NCBI GenBank assembly: GCA_017962705.1
Contig: JAGCUV010000105.1
Span: 1-56,335, forward strand
DNA length: 56,335 nucleotides
Source of the DNA: Bacteroidales bacterium
GTDB taxonomy: Bacteria > Bacteroidota > Bacteroidia > Bacteroidales > UBA932
Direction of reading: 5' to 3'
In this document: positions 18,021-27,003 of the stretch, in pieces
Layout: the number at the start of each line of letters is the position of its first letter
Numbering within the stretch: position 1 is the first letter of the stretch
Program-made: the position numbers and the translations under genes
Notes under the pieces: model-generated
The model's input: only the letters and a program-made list of their open reading frames with translations
Told to the model about the DNA's origin: nothing
Database searches by the model: none

Positions 18021-18315
18021 AAAGAAAACAGGTGTTGTTTTTAAACAAACAAATAATTACAAATATATTGATTTTTTTAAAACTTTTGATGTTGTTATAA
18101 TTGCTGTTAATTTGTTGAAAACCTTGTAAAATATTTATATACAATTTATTATTATTTAATAAACCTGCTGGAAACTTATTGGAAAATTTTAGATGAATAT
18201 TTTGCATTTCTGTAGAATTCTCCGATATATTCAAAAGTTTTAAAGAAGGAAATTTAGTTTTCAAAAGTATTCCACGCTTCTTTAACAAGTTTTCAACAGT
18301 TTCTCAACACCTATT
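18021..18315. other. AT-rich divergent intergenic region with DnaA-box-like repeats
   Basis: A 295-base gap between ruvB and mfd, far richer in A+T than anything else in the window, with no credible gene. TTTTCAACA occurs at 18290-18298 and inverted (TGTTGAAAA) at 18113-18121, with TTCTCAACA at 18301-18309; each is near but not equal to the DnaA consensus TTATCCACA. No clear TAnnTTTG promoter was found for either flanking gene. It may be a regulatory region or a replication-origin-like DNA-unwinding element; the evidence is weak. Confidence 0.35.
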
Positions 18316-21300
18316 ATGGTCAGCGAAGAAAAAGTCATACTTCTACAAGAAAAGCTTACCTTAGAGAAAGAACTGTATTGTTCCGGTCTATCCCTTTCAG
18401 CACGATGGTTCGTTGTAGGTCAGACACAATACAAAGGTCTTAATTTTATTATTCTTCCTGATCAAGAGAGTGCTGAGTACTGTGCCGCAGATTTATACCA
18501 TATTATAGAAGGGGATAAAGTATTTTTTCTTCCTCATTCAGGAAAGAATATTGAAAAAAGCAATTATCAATCTACTTTAAGGGTCCAGCGCACTTCCGCT
18601 CTTGGAAAAATCAAAGAACACCGTCCGCAAGAGAGTTTGTTTATCGTTTCTTATCCTTTCGCTCTGGAAGAGAAAATCCTTTCTATGCGCCATTTCAAGC
18701 CATTGGCGACTTTAAACGTAGGACAGGAAATATCCCATGAAACAATTACCAACTTATTGTATAAGTATGGTTTCGAACGAGTGGATTTCGTCAGTGATCC
18801 GGGACAATATGCCATCCGGGGTGGTATTATTGATATTTTCTCCTATTCTATGAATCAGCCCTATCGTTTGGCTTTTTTTGGAAATGAAATAGAAAAGATC
18901 AGTGTTTTTGATTGTAATACGCAACTTTCTATAGAAAATATTTCTCAGGCTGATATTTATCCCTCCTTCTTTACGAACGAAGAAGAAAACAAGGAATTCA
19001 TTCTTGAAAATCTACCCAAAGACGCGCTTTTTTGGCTGGAATCCGTCGATTTATATAAAGAAAATTCTTTTTATCCTTTTGTAGAGAATTATAGGCGCGT
19101 TTTCCTGACCCCTCCTGTTGAGCGAAACAAATCTATTTCCATCATCCCTTTCCATATAGCAGCCCAACCTGTCTTTCATAAGAATTTTGAATGGATGATA
19201 GAAGATATACGATCAAAAACAGAATATGGGTATAAAGTGATGGTATTCGGGGAGAAAAAGCAACAGCTTGACAGGCTTTCCTCCATTATTATCCAGAATA
19301 ATGGTGTTCAACCCGAATTTATTCCCGGAAAGAACCTGCATGAAGGTTTTATCGACCACGATTCCCGTGTTTGCTGTTATACCGATCATGAATTGTTCGA
19401 CCGTTTCCACCGGGTGACGCTACGTCGTACCGTAGATAAGAGTGAACAGTTGACCATCAATGATTTGACCAGTTTTTCGATAGGAGATTATATTGTTCAT
19501 ATCGATTATGGTGTGGGGATTTTCGGAGGGTTGGTCAAGATTGCGGACGATAAAGGCCGCATGCATGATGTGGTGAAATTGGAATATAAAGATCACGATG
19601 TGATTTTTATTTCCATCCATTCTCTGCATAAAATTTCGCGCTATAAATCCAAAGACAGCGAAGCTCCGCATATTCATAAATTGGGAAGCAAAACCTGGGC
19701 GGCTACGAAAGTTGCGGCGAAGAATAAAGTCAAGGATATAGCCAAGGATTTGATTCGTCTCTATGCCAAGAGGAAAGCGACGAGCGGTTTTGCTTTTTCT
19801 CCCGACAATTATCTGCAGGAAGAACTGGAATCTTCTTTTATGTATGAAGATACTCCTGATCAGGATAAAGCCATCCGTGCCGTCAAACGGGATATGGAAG
19901 ATGCTTGTCCGATGGACCGGCTTGTCTGTGGAGATGTGGGTTTTGGAAAAACAGAAATAGCCATCCGAGCCGCATTTAAGGCAGTTTGTGATAGCAAGCA
20001 AGTGGCTGTACTGGTTCCTACCACCATTCTCTGTTTGCAACATTATAATACGTTCACCTCCCGATTGGAAAATTTTCCTTGCCGCATCGAATTTGTTTCC
20101 CGTTTGCGGACCGCCAAGGAAATCAATACCGTTCAAAAAGAGCTAAAGGCAGGAAAAATTGATATCATCATCGGTACACATAAATTATTGAGCGACCAGT
20201 TCGAGTTCAAGGACTTGGGTTTGCTGGTGATTGATGAAGAACAAAAGTTCGGTGTCAGTGCGAAAGAAAAACTACGGCAGATGAAAGTGGGAGTGGATAC
20301 CCTGGCGTTGACGGCCACCCCGATTCCCCGCACCCTTCAGTTTTCTTTGTTGGGAGCCCGGGATTTATCGGTTATTCAAACCCCTCCGCCCAACCGGATT
20401 CCCATCCAAACCGAAATTATGAATTTCGATAAGGTGGAAATAAAGCGTATTATTCATTATGAACTCAAGCGTGGCGGCCAAATATTCTTTGTCCACAACA
20501 AAGTGGAAGAATTGCCGGCCATTGAAGATGTACTGCACCGTCTGGTGCCGGATATGAAAATCTGCGTGGCGCATGGTCAAATGGAATCCAGGACATTGGA
20601 GAATAAGGTATTGGATTTTATCAACGGGGATTATGACTTGCTGCTCTGTACCACCATTATAGAAAACGGACTGGATATTCCTGCAGCCAATACGATGATT
20701 ATCAACCAGGCGCAGAATATCGGCCTGAGTGACTTGCATCAGCTTCGCGGCCGGGTAGGACGTTCCAATAAACAGGCATTTTGTTACTTGATCATACCCC
20801 CTCTTACCTCAATTTCAGAGGATTCCCGGCGTCGCTTGAAAGCCATTGAGACCTTCAGTGATCTGGGCAGCGGCTTCAACATCGCTATGCAGGATCTGGA
20901 TATCCGTGGCGCCGGCAACCTGCTCGGAGCCCAACAGAGCGGTTTTATCAGTGATATGGGTTTGGAAACTTTCCACAAAGTGCTGATGGAGGCGATGGAG
21001 GAGCTGGGCGTGGAAACGGGCTACAAAACAACCTCCCATACAGAAAGTTATCTGACGGACTGTACGGTGGAGACCGACCAGCCGGCTTTGTTGCCGGATA
21101 CGTTCGTGGATATTACGGTAGAAAAGATTCGTATTTATAAAGAATTGGATACCCTTTCTGATGACCGGAGCCTGGAAAAGGCGAAAGACCGCCTGATCGA
21201 CCGGTTCGGCCACCTTCCGACAGAAGTTGAGAATCTGTTTATGGTTGTACAAATCCGCCGTCAAGGAAGGCATTTGGGGTTTGAAAAAATCATCGTCAAG

Positions 21301-21516
21301 AACGGCATTATGATTGCGTTCTTTATTTCCAACCCACTTTCTCCCTATTATAAGTCCGATGTTTTTGCCCAAATTCTCGATAGAATTTCCGGAATGGGTA
21401 CTGTTTTTGAGATGAAGCAGGGCGAGAACGGAAAGTTAAAATTGATAGCCAGGAATATTCATTCTTTACAAGAAGCACAGTGTCTTTTGGATAAATTGGA
21501 AGTGAAAGAGAATTAA
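18316..21516 (+). CDS. mfd: Transcription-repair coupling factor Mfd
   Basis: A 1066-residue DNA translocase that removes stalled RNA polymerase and recruits UvrA. The N-terminus carries the UvrB-like degenerate modules; the RNA polymerase-interaction domain begins near SIGDYIVHIDYGVGIFGGLVK. The RecG-like motor has Walker A VCGDVGFGKTEIAIRAAFK (about residue 540), DEEQ box at about residue 640, TATPIPRTL, and LRGRVGRSNKQAFCYL. A TRCF C-terminal domain follows. It is somewhat shorter than E. coli Mfd (1148). The first half is AT-richer than the second. It is the first gene of a long rightward run. Confidence 0.96.
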   Translation: MVSEEKVILLQEKLTLEKELYCSGLSLSARWFVVGQTQYKGLNFIILPDQESAEYCAADLYHIIEGDKVFFLPHSGKNIEKSNYQSTLRVQRTSALGKIKEHRPQESLFIVSYPFALEEKILSMRHFKPLATLNVGQEISHETITNLLYKYGFERVDFVSDPGQYAIRGGIIDIFSYSMNQPYRLAFFGNEIEKISVFDCNTQLSIENISQADIYPSFFTNEEENKEFILENLPKDALFWLESVDLYKENSFYPFVENYRRVFLTPPVERNKSISIIPFHIAAQPVFHKNFEWMIEDIRSKTEYGYKVMVFGEKKQQLDRLSSIIIQNNGVQPEFIPGKNLHEGFIDHDSRVCCYTDHELFDRFHRVTLRRTVDKSEQLTINDLTSFSIGDYIVHIDYGVGIFGGLVKIADDKGRMHDVVKLEYKDHDVIFISIHSLHKISRYKSKDSEAPHIHKLGSKTWAATKVAAKNKVKDIAKDLIRLYAKRKATSGFAFSPDNYLQEELESSFMYEDTPDQDKAIRAVKRDMEDACPMDRLVCGDVGFGKTEIAIRAAFKAVCDSKQVAVLVPTTILCLQHYNTFTSRLENFPCRIEFVSRLRTAKEINTVQKELKAGKIDIIIGTHKLLSDQFEFKDLGLLVIDEEQKFGVSAKEKLRQMKVGVDTLALTATPIPRTLQFSLLGARDLSVIQTPPPNRIPIQTEIMNFDKVEIKRIIHYELKRGGQIFFVHNKVEELPAIEDVLHRLVPDMKICVAHGQMESRTLENKVLDFINGDYDLLLCTTIIENGLDIPAANTMIINQAQNIGLSDLHQLRGRVGRSNKQAFCYLIIPPLTSISEDSRRRLKAIETFSDLGSGFNIAMQDLDIRGAGNLLGAQQSGFISDMGLETFHKVLMEAMEELGVETGYKTTSHTESYLTDCTVETDQPALLPDTFVDITVEKIRIYKELDTLSDDRSLEKAKDRLIDRFGHLPTEVENLFMVVQIRRQGRHLGFEKIIVKNGIMIAFFISNPLSPYYKSDVFAQILDRISGMGTVFEMKQGENGKLKLIARNIHSLQEAQCLLDKLEVKEN

Positions 21517-21530
21517 AACGGTTTCTAAAT

Positions 21531-21561
21531 TTTGAAAAATGGATTAAAAATCGCAACTTTG
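21531..21561 (+). promoter_or_regulatory. Promoter of the envelope gene cluster
   Basis: TTTG (21531-21534), 19-base spacer, CAACTTTG (21554-21561), one base from the -7 consensus; 34 bases before the ATG at 21596. Confidence 0.55.
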
Positions 21562-21595
21562 CAGGTTAGTATCCGTTTTTTGGATAAAAGTGTTG

Positions 21596-22912
21596 ATGAA
21601 GCGTAGTAGAAATATTGGGATTTTAACCCTCTTTTTCCTGTTGTCCGGGGCGTTGTCGCTACGGGCGCAGTCCGGAGCGTTTTCAACCTATTCTCCCTAT
21701 TCCGTGTATGGCGTCGGAAGCCGGATAACGGAGGGAACCGCATTTAACAAGACGATGGGTGGTGTGGGTATTGCTACCCGTAATAATCGTTATATCAATT
21801 ATTTGAATCCTGCTGCCATTACCGCCCGCGATACTCTGGCTTTTATGTTGGACTTCGGCGTGAGCAATACCAACAAATATTTCAGTCAGGGAGATATGAC
21901 TTCGGTGAACAATCAGTTCAACCTCAATAATTTTATTCTTTCCGTTCCCATTTACCGCAGCTCTGCACTTGCCATTGGTATTACACCGTACAGTGGGGTC
22001 GGTTATGATTTCTCTTATGTCGAGATGCGTCCGGACATTATCGGTTATACGGGCAATATCGATTATCAGTCTTATGGACAGGGAGCATTGACCAAAGTAT
22101 TTCTCTCTGCAGCCGCCACTTTTTGGAAGCGGTTTTCTGTAGGAGCGGAAGTGGATTATTATTTCGGACATATAGAAAAAGTATCCAACAAGATTTTTGA
22201 GCAAGCTGCATTTCGCTCTACCTATGGTGGATATAACATGAAACTCTGGGGAATTGGCGGCAAATTCGGCCTTCAATACGAACACCGCTTCAACAACCTT
22301 AGTTCCTTGACGGCTGGAGCGACATACAGGCTGAAGACTCCTATTCACGGGACCAACGAAGAATATTACCACGCCACGCTTTCCAGCGTTCAGGATTCTG
22401 TCTATACCGCAAATGTGGGTAGCCAGGGCGTCAAACTGGGTGATGAAATCGGTGTGGGATTGGCTCTGAAATTGGACGGAAAGTGGAGCGTCGAGTTGGA
22501 TTATCTGTACTCCGACTGGCGGGGAAGCGGTTTTTCCTCCAACCGGGGTTTCGCCGTTCAGACAGAAGAGAATCTGGCTTTCGAATCCGTGGCATCCCAC
22601 GCCATTCGTGCCGGCGTTGAGTTTGTGCCTAACCGGAACGACATCCGTTATTACTACCGAAGGATGGCTTACCGGGCCGGACTCTATTATGATACAGGAG
22701 ATTTCCGCTATGGTCCGTATGCCGTAACCAGTTGTGGATTAACGTTTGGCGTAACATTCCCGGTCTTCCGCTGGTTCAACGGATTTACATTGGGCATAGA
22801 TATTGGAAAGAGAGGTACCACACAAAACAATTTGATAAGGGAAACCTATTTCCAAGTAAACGCCAGTATGAACATACACGATGTGTGGTTCCAAAAACCG
22901 AAATACGAATAA
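21596..22912 (+). CDS. Outer-membrane beta-barrel protein
   Basis: A 438-residue exported protein with a cleavable signal (MKRSRNIGILTLFFLLSGALSLRA, cut near AQS). The mature part is an alternating-pattern beta-barrel with many Tyr/Gly turns (YSPYSVYGVGSRITEGTAFN, NPAAITARDTLAFMLDFGVS) and resembles the FadL/long-chain-fatty-acid-porin-like proteins that Bacteroidota carry beside TPR and LptC genes. ATG 21596 is preferred over the in-frame GTG at 21590 because it gives a normal signal peptide. It heads a cluster of envelope genes and is followed after 16 bases by a TPR gene. Substrate unknown. Confidence 0.8.
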   Translation: MKRSRNIGILTLFFLLSGALSLRAQSGAFSTYSPYSVYGVGSRITEGTAFNKTMGGVGIATRNNRYINYLNPAAITARDTLAFMLDFGVSNTNKYFSQGDMTSVNNQFNLNNFILSVPIYRSSALAIGITPYSGVGYDFSYVEMRPDIIGYTGNIDYQSYGQGALTKVFLSAAATFWKRFSVGAEVDYYFGHIEKVSNKIFEQAAFRSTYGGYNMKLWGIGGKFGLQYEHRFNNLSSLTAGATYRLKTPIHGTNEEYYHATLSSVQDSVYTANVGSQGVKLGDEIGVGLALKLDGKWSVELDYLYSDWRGSGFSSNRGFAVQTEENLAFESVASHAIRAGVEFVPNRNDIRYYYRRMAYRAGLYYDTGDFRYGPYAVTSCGLTFGVTFPVFRWFNGFTLGIDIGKRGTTQNNLIRETYFQVNASMNIHDVWFQKPKYE

Positions 22913-22928
22913 TGAATACCCAAAGGAT

Positions 22929-24263
22929 ATGAAAAAAGTAGTAGTTATTTTCAGTGTAATCGCCCTTTTGTTTTCGGGCGTCAGCGCTTCTGCTTATGGA
23001 AAGTATGGAAAGGACAGCGCTGAGTGTTTGAAGTACCTGTCTTTCTACAAAGACCACTTCAAGGTAAAGAATTATAAGGATGCCCTTCCCAACTGGCGGA
23101 AAGCCTTCAAGTTTTGTCCTCCTTCCGCCAACCAGACGATGCTGATTGACGGTACCGCCCTGATGCGGCAGGAAATCAACAAGAACAAGAAGAACGTCCA
23201 GTTGCGTGAGTCGCTTATTGACACTTTGATGCTTTTGCATGATCTGCGCATGCAGAACTTTCCCAAGATGAAGGGAAAAGCCCTGGAAAACAAGACGCTG
23301 GATATGATTCAGTATCGCAATAAGGACAAAAAGGAACTTTATGCCCTTTGCAAGGAAACGATGGCTGAGAACAAAGAAAAAACCAAAGCCAGCATCTTTG
23401 TCAACTATATGAATTGTTCCGTGGAGCTTTATCAAGACGCTCAGGTGGATATTGATCAGGTAATTGCTGATTATGAATTATGCATGGGTTATTTGGATGC
23501 CATCCTGGCCGCCAATCCCGGTGATGAAAACATGGCCAATATCCGCTCGGCGGTCGAAACATTGTTCATAGGCAGCCGTGTCGCTTCCTGTGAGAACCTG
23601 ATTGCTATTTTTACTCCGAAATATCAGGCCGACCCCAACAACCTGGAGCTTTTGGGAAAAATTGCCAATATGATGCGCAGCGCCGAGGATTGCACGGACA
23701 ATGATTTGTATTTCACGGCTGTTACGGCTCTCTATAAAGCCGATCCCAACTATAAGACCGCCTATGGCCTGTATCGTATGTATGCTTCGAAAGGGGATGT
23801 GGTTTCTGCCAACAAATACCTGGAAGAAGCCATTGCGTTCGACGAGTCCGATGACGAGACCGATGCCCAGTATTTTTATGAAATGGCAGTTTTCAATCAT
23901 AAAAACGGTAATAAATCAAAAGCCTATGCTTCTGCCCAAAAAGCGCTTGCGCTGGACCGGGACGGCGATATAACCGGCAAGGCCAATATGCTTTGCGGCA
24001 CGATATGGGGCAGCACCTCCTGCAAAGGCGGCAATGAAATAGAATCCCGGGCTCCGTTCTGGGTGGCGGTGGACTTTATGGTCCGTGCCAAGAACGCAGA
24101 CCCGTCTCTGACGGAAGAGGCCGACCGTCTGACCGCCCAATATCGCCAGTACTTCCCGGAGAAGTCGGAAGCGTTTATGTATAACCTTACGGACGGCGAA
24201 CGTTACACGGTAAATTGCGGCGGAATGTCTGCCGTGACGACCGTTCGCACCCAGATCAAATAA
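22929..24263 (+). CDS. Periplasmic tetratricopeptide-repeat protein
   Basis: A 444-residue protein with a signal peptide (MKKVVVIFSVIALLFSGVSASA) and several TPR-like helical pairs, for example residues 30-60 (FYKDHFKVKNYKDALPNWRK) and about 260-350 (YRMYASKGDVVSANKYLEEA, NHKNGNKSKAYASAQKAL). Such proteins act as scaffolds in envelope assembly. The ATG at 22929 is chosen because the longer frame upstream lacks a signal peptide. It sits between a barrel gene and lptC in one operon, which points to a role in envelope biogenesis; a specific partner cannot be named. Confidence 0.82.
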   Translation: MKKVVVIFSVIALLFSGVSASAYGKYGKDSAECLKYLSFYKDHFKVKNYKDALPNWRKAFKFCPPSANQTMLIDGTALMRQEINKNKKNVQLRESLIDTLMLLHDLRMQNFPKMKGKALENKTLDMIQYRNKDKKELYALCKETMAENKEKTKASIFVNYMNCSVELYQDAQVDIDQVIADYELCMGYLDAILAANPGDENMANIRSAVETLFIGSRVASCENLIAIFTPKYQADPNNLELLGKIANMMRSAEDCTDNDLYFTAVTALYKADPNYKTAYGLYRMYASKGDVVSANKYLEEAIAFDESDDETDAQYFYEMAVFNHKNGNKSKAYASAQKALALDRDGDITGKANMLCGTIWGSTSCKGGNEIESRAPFWVAVDFMVRAKNADPSLTEEADRLTAQYRQYFPEKSEAFMYNLTDGERYTVNCGGMSAVTTVRTQIK

Positions 24264-24264
24264 A

Positions 24265-24891
24265 TTGTTCCATAAGCACAATATCCGTTTCCTGAGACCG
24301 GCAATCTGTTTGATGGCCGGTCTCTTTGGGCTTTTTTCCTGTCGCGGAAAATTAGGACAAGCCGATCGTATAGACCTCTCCCAAGTGCCCGTCCAGCAAG
24401 TTCGTGACATGTTTGTGGTCGATTCGGAAAACGGACGCATAAAAATGCGTATGGAGGGGGGAGCGATGGAGCGCTATGAAACGGACACATCCTCTTATGA
24501 AGTGTTTCCCGAGGGGTTCTTTGTCTATATTTATGATGAGCTGGGCGATTTACAAACGACGATCACCGCTCAGAAAGCGCGCCATACGAAAAGCAAGAAA
24601 GGAGACGAAATCTGGATGGTCACGGGAGATGTCGTGACCAACAATATCAAAGCTCGCGAAGTGATGGAATCCGACACCATCTACTGGGATAGGACCAACG
24701 AGGTTTATTGGACGGACTGTTATGTGAAAATGTACTCTCCGGATGGCTTTGTGCAGGGATACGGGATGCGGTCCAACCAAAAGGAGCATAATTCTGTCAT
24801 TTTTCGTCCCTTCAACAGCTACGCCTTTGTGGACGAGGAGCAGGAGCCGGTAGATTCGGTGAATTTAATAGGTCCAATCTTGAAAAAATAA
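24265..24891 (+). CDS. lptC: LPS export periplasmic protein LptC
   Basis: A 208-residue LptC-like protein, which anchors the Lpt bridge and passes lipopolysaccharide from the LptBFG extractor towards LptA. The mature part has the repeating short strands of the beta-jellyroll (MRMEGGAMERYE, VFPEGFFVYIYDELGDLQTTITAQKA, WMVTGDVVTNN). The apparent start is TTG one base after the upstream stop; this gives a positively charged N-terminus and a lipobox LFSC at Cys26. The first ATG (24313) would leave almost no signal peptide, so TTG with translational coupling is favoured. Lipid anchoring of LptC is typical in Bacteroidota. Confidence 0.82.
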   Translation: MFHKHNIRFLRPAICLMAGLFGLFSCRGKLGQADRIDLSQVPVQQVRDMFVVDSENGRIKMRMEGGAMERYETDTSSYEVFPEGFFVYIYDELGDLQTTITAQKARHTKSKKGDEIWMVTGDVVTNNIKAREVMESDTIYWDRTNEVYWTDCYVKMYSPDGFVQGYGMRSNQKEHNSVIFRPFNSYAFVDEEQEPVDSVNLIGPILKK

Positions 24892-24981
24892 TGGAAAACA
24901 TCGTAATTTCAAGGATTTTTTCGTAACTTCGCAGCCCTGCCTGTATGGGCGAAAAAATGTAAATGTAAATTTTGTAATAAT

Positions 24982-27003
24982 ATGGCGGTTCTTGAAAAAA
25001 TTCGCGTAAAGTTCGGAGTGGCAATCACGGTTATTATTGCCATCGCTCTCTTGTCTTTTATTATCGACCCGAGTACGCTTAGTTCTGTAACGTATTCCAT
25101 GTCTTCTCGTAATGATGTGGGAAAGATTGATGGGAAAAGAATTGGTTATCAGGAGTTCCAGGAGACTTTGGATACCTATAACAAACTCAACGAGATTATT
25201 ACGGGCAGTTCGGCATCTTCCGATGAACAGCAAAAATCGGTTCGTGATGCCGCGTGGCAATCTCTCGTGGACGATTATCTTTTCGTCAAGAACTGCAAGA
25301 AGGCCGGTCTTTTCGTGAGTAAAGATGAAAAGGTTGAACTGACGACGGGAAGCAATTTATCTCCGATTATTGCCCGGGATCCCAACTTTGCGGGAGAAAA
25401 CGGAACATTCAGCGTCGATCGCCTCGTGGAGTTTGTCCAAGCGGTCCCGGGCGACCAGAGCGGTCGGATGAAATTGTATTGGGATTATCTTCAGAAGGCG
25501 GTGATGACTGAAGCGTATTATGAGAAATATGCAGCCCTTTTTACCAAGAGCAACCTCAACAATGTGCTGATGGCGGCCCGTCAAATCAAGGAGAATAATA
25601 CAACGGCGGATATTCAATATGTTTCGGTCCCTGTCGGTTATGTGCGCGACAGCACTTTGAACGTGACCGATGCAGAGGTTGAAAAGTATTACAGCGCCCA
25701 CAAGAAGAACTTCAAGGTCAAAGCCAGCCGCGACATTGATTATGTTGTTTTTGAGGTCAAGCCTTCTGCCAAAGATGTCGCACTCGCACAGGACAAAATC
25801 AACGCCTGCTACGATGAATTTCTTTCCAGCGACAACCTCAAGGCTTTCTTGTTGCGGAATTCGGATATTAAATATGACACCAAATGGTATGGCAAGAATG
25901 AGTTGAACACCATCGACCGCAAGGTTTCAGCATTTGTGGATAATGCCGCTGTTGGCAAGGCTTCGGAAATTTTTGCTTCTGATGAGGCTTTCTATGCGGT
26001 GCGTGTTCTGGCAGCCAAAAAGATGCCTGACCGGATTGAGGTGAAGGTGATTCCGGCCAACGATGCGGAGAGCATTACTCCGGAATTGACGGCAAAATTG
26101 GACGCGGCAGAGGCGATGACGATGACGCAGGACCGCATGTTGTCCGGATGTGAGAATTTGTTTGAGGCCCGTGTCAATGCCGCTCAATTTATCCAGAGCC
26201 CCCAGTATGGCCAGTTGCTCGTCAAGGTGATCAGCAAATCTGATCCTGTACAGAAGAAACAGGTTGCGATTTTGTCCAAGAACATTGTTCCGGGAAAAGA
26301 GACGTACAACACCTATTATTCGCAAGCCAACACCTTGGCCGCCCGTGCCGGTGGTAGTTATAAAGGTTTCAAGGCGGCGGCGGATTCGTTGCACCTGTAT
26401 GTGCAGAATTATGACAAGATGCCCGAAAGCGCCCGCAGCCTGGGAACCATCGATGGAACGGTTGAGGTGACGCGCTGGGCTTTTGACCACAAGAAAGGAG
26501 ATGTCAGCAATATCATTACTGTTGCCAACAAGGCCTTCTTTGTCGTGGCCCTCAAAGACGTCCATAAAGATGGGTATACTCCGGTCAACGAGGTTTCAGC
26601 GATGATTAAGACCAACTTGTTCCAAGAGAAAGCGGCTGCCAGCAAAGCGAAAGAGGTTGCTGAAAAAATCGCAGGAATGGAGGATATGAAAGCCGTGGCG
26701 GAAGCCCTGGGCGCCGAGTTGATAACCAAAGACGGCGTTGCCTTCGCTTCTTCCGGAGCCGTGGCGGTTGACCCCGTTCTTTTGGGCGCTGTCGCATCTG
26801 CCGAAGTCGGCCTCATCAGCGGTCCTGCCCATTCCAATTATTCCGTTTTTGTGTACAAGGTTCTCTCTCGCGAAGAGGGCGCTTTCTTTAATGAGGATGA
26901 TGCCAAGGCGATGGATGCCCAGAAGGCCCAATATTATTCGCAAATGATTGTACCGGTGATGTCTGAAGACAAAGTGACGGACAATCGTGCACGCTTCTAT
27001 TAA
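24982..27003 (+). CDS. Membrane-anchored periplasmic foldase, PpiD/SurA-like
   Basis: A 673-residue protein with one N-terminal membrane anchor (VAITVIIAIALLSFIIDPST, about residues 12-31) and a SurA-N-like chaperone region (NDVGKIDGKRIGYQEFQETLDTYNKL). The rest is long and mostly helical with parvulin-like and C-terminal chaperone segments (about 330-480; PESARSLGTIDGTVEVTRWAF...). This is the layout of Bacteroidota PpiD-like peptidyl-prolyl isomerases, which help fold outer-membrane proteins. The stop TAA shares its last base with the ATG of the next gene (TAATG at 27001-27005), so the two are coupled. Isomerase activity is not assured. Confidence 0.82.
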   Translation: MAVLEKIRVKFGVAITVIIAIALLSFIIDPSTLSSVTYSMSSRNDVGKIDGKRIGYQEFQETLDTYNKLNEIITGSSASSDEQQKSVRDAAWQSLVDDYLFVKNCKKAGLFVSKDEKVELTTGSNLSPIIARDPNFAGENGTFSVDRLVEFVQAVPGDQSGRMKLYWDYLQKAVMTEAYYEKYAALFTKSNLNNVLMAARQIKENNTTADIQYVSVPVGYVRDSTLNVTDAEVEKYYSAHKKNFKVKASRDIDYVVFEVKPSAKDVALAQDKINACYDEFLSSDNLKAFLLRNSDIKYDTKWYGKNELNTIDRKVSAFVDNAAVGKASEIFASDEAFYAVRVLAAKKMPDRIEVKVIPANDAESITPELTAKLDAAEAMTMTQDRMLSGCENLFEARVNAAQFIQSPQYGQLLVKVISKSDPVQKKQVAILSKNIVPGKETYNTYYSQANTLAARAGGSYKGFKAAADSLHLYVQNYDKMPESARSLGTIDGTVEVTRWAFDHKKGDVSNIITVANKAFFVVALKDVHKDGYTPVNEVSAMIKTNLFQEKAAASKAKEVAEKIAGMEDMKAVAEALGAELITKDGVAFASSGAVAVDPVLLGAVASAEVGLISGPAHSNYSVFVYKVLSREEGAFFNEDDAKAMDAQKAQYYSQMIVPVMSEDKVTDNRARFY

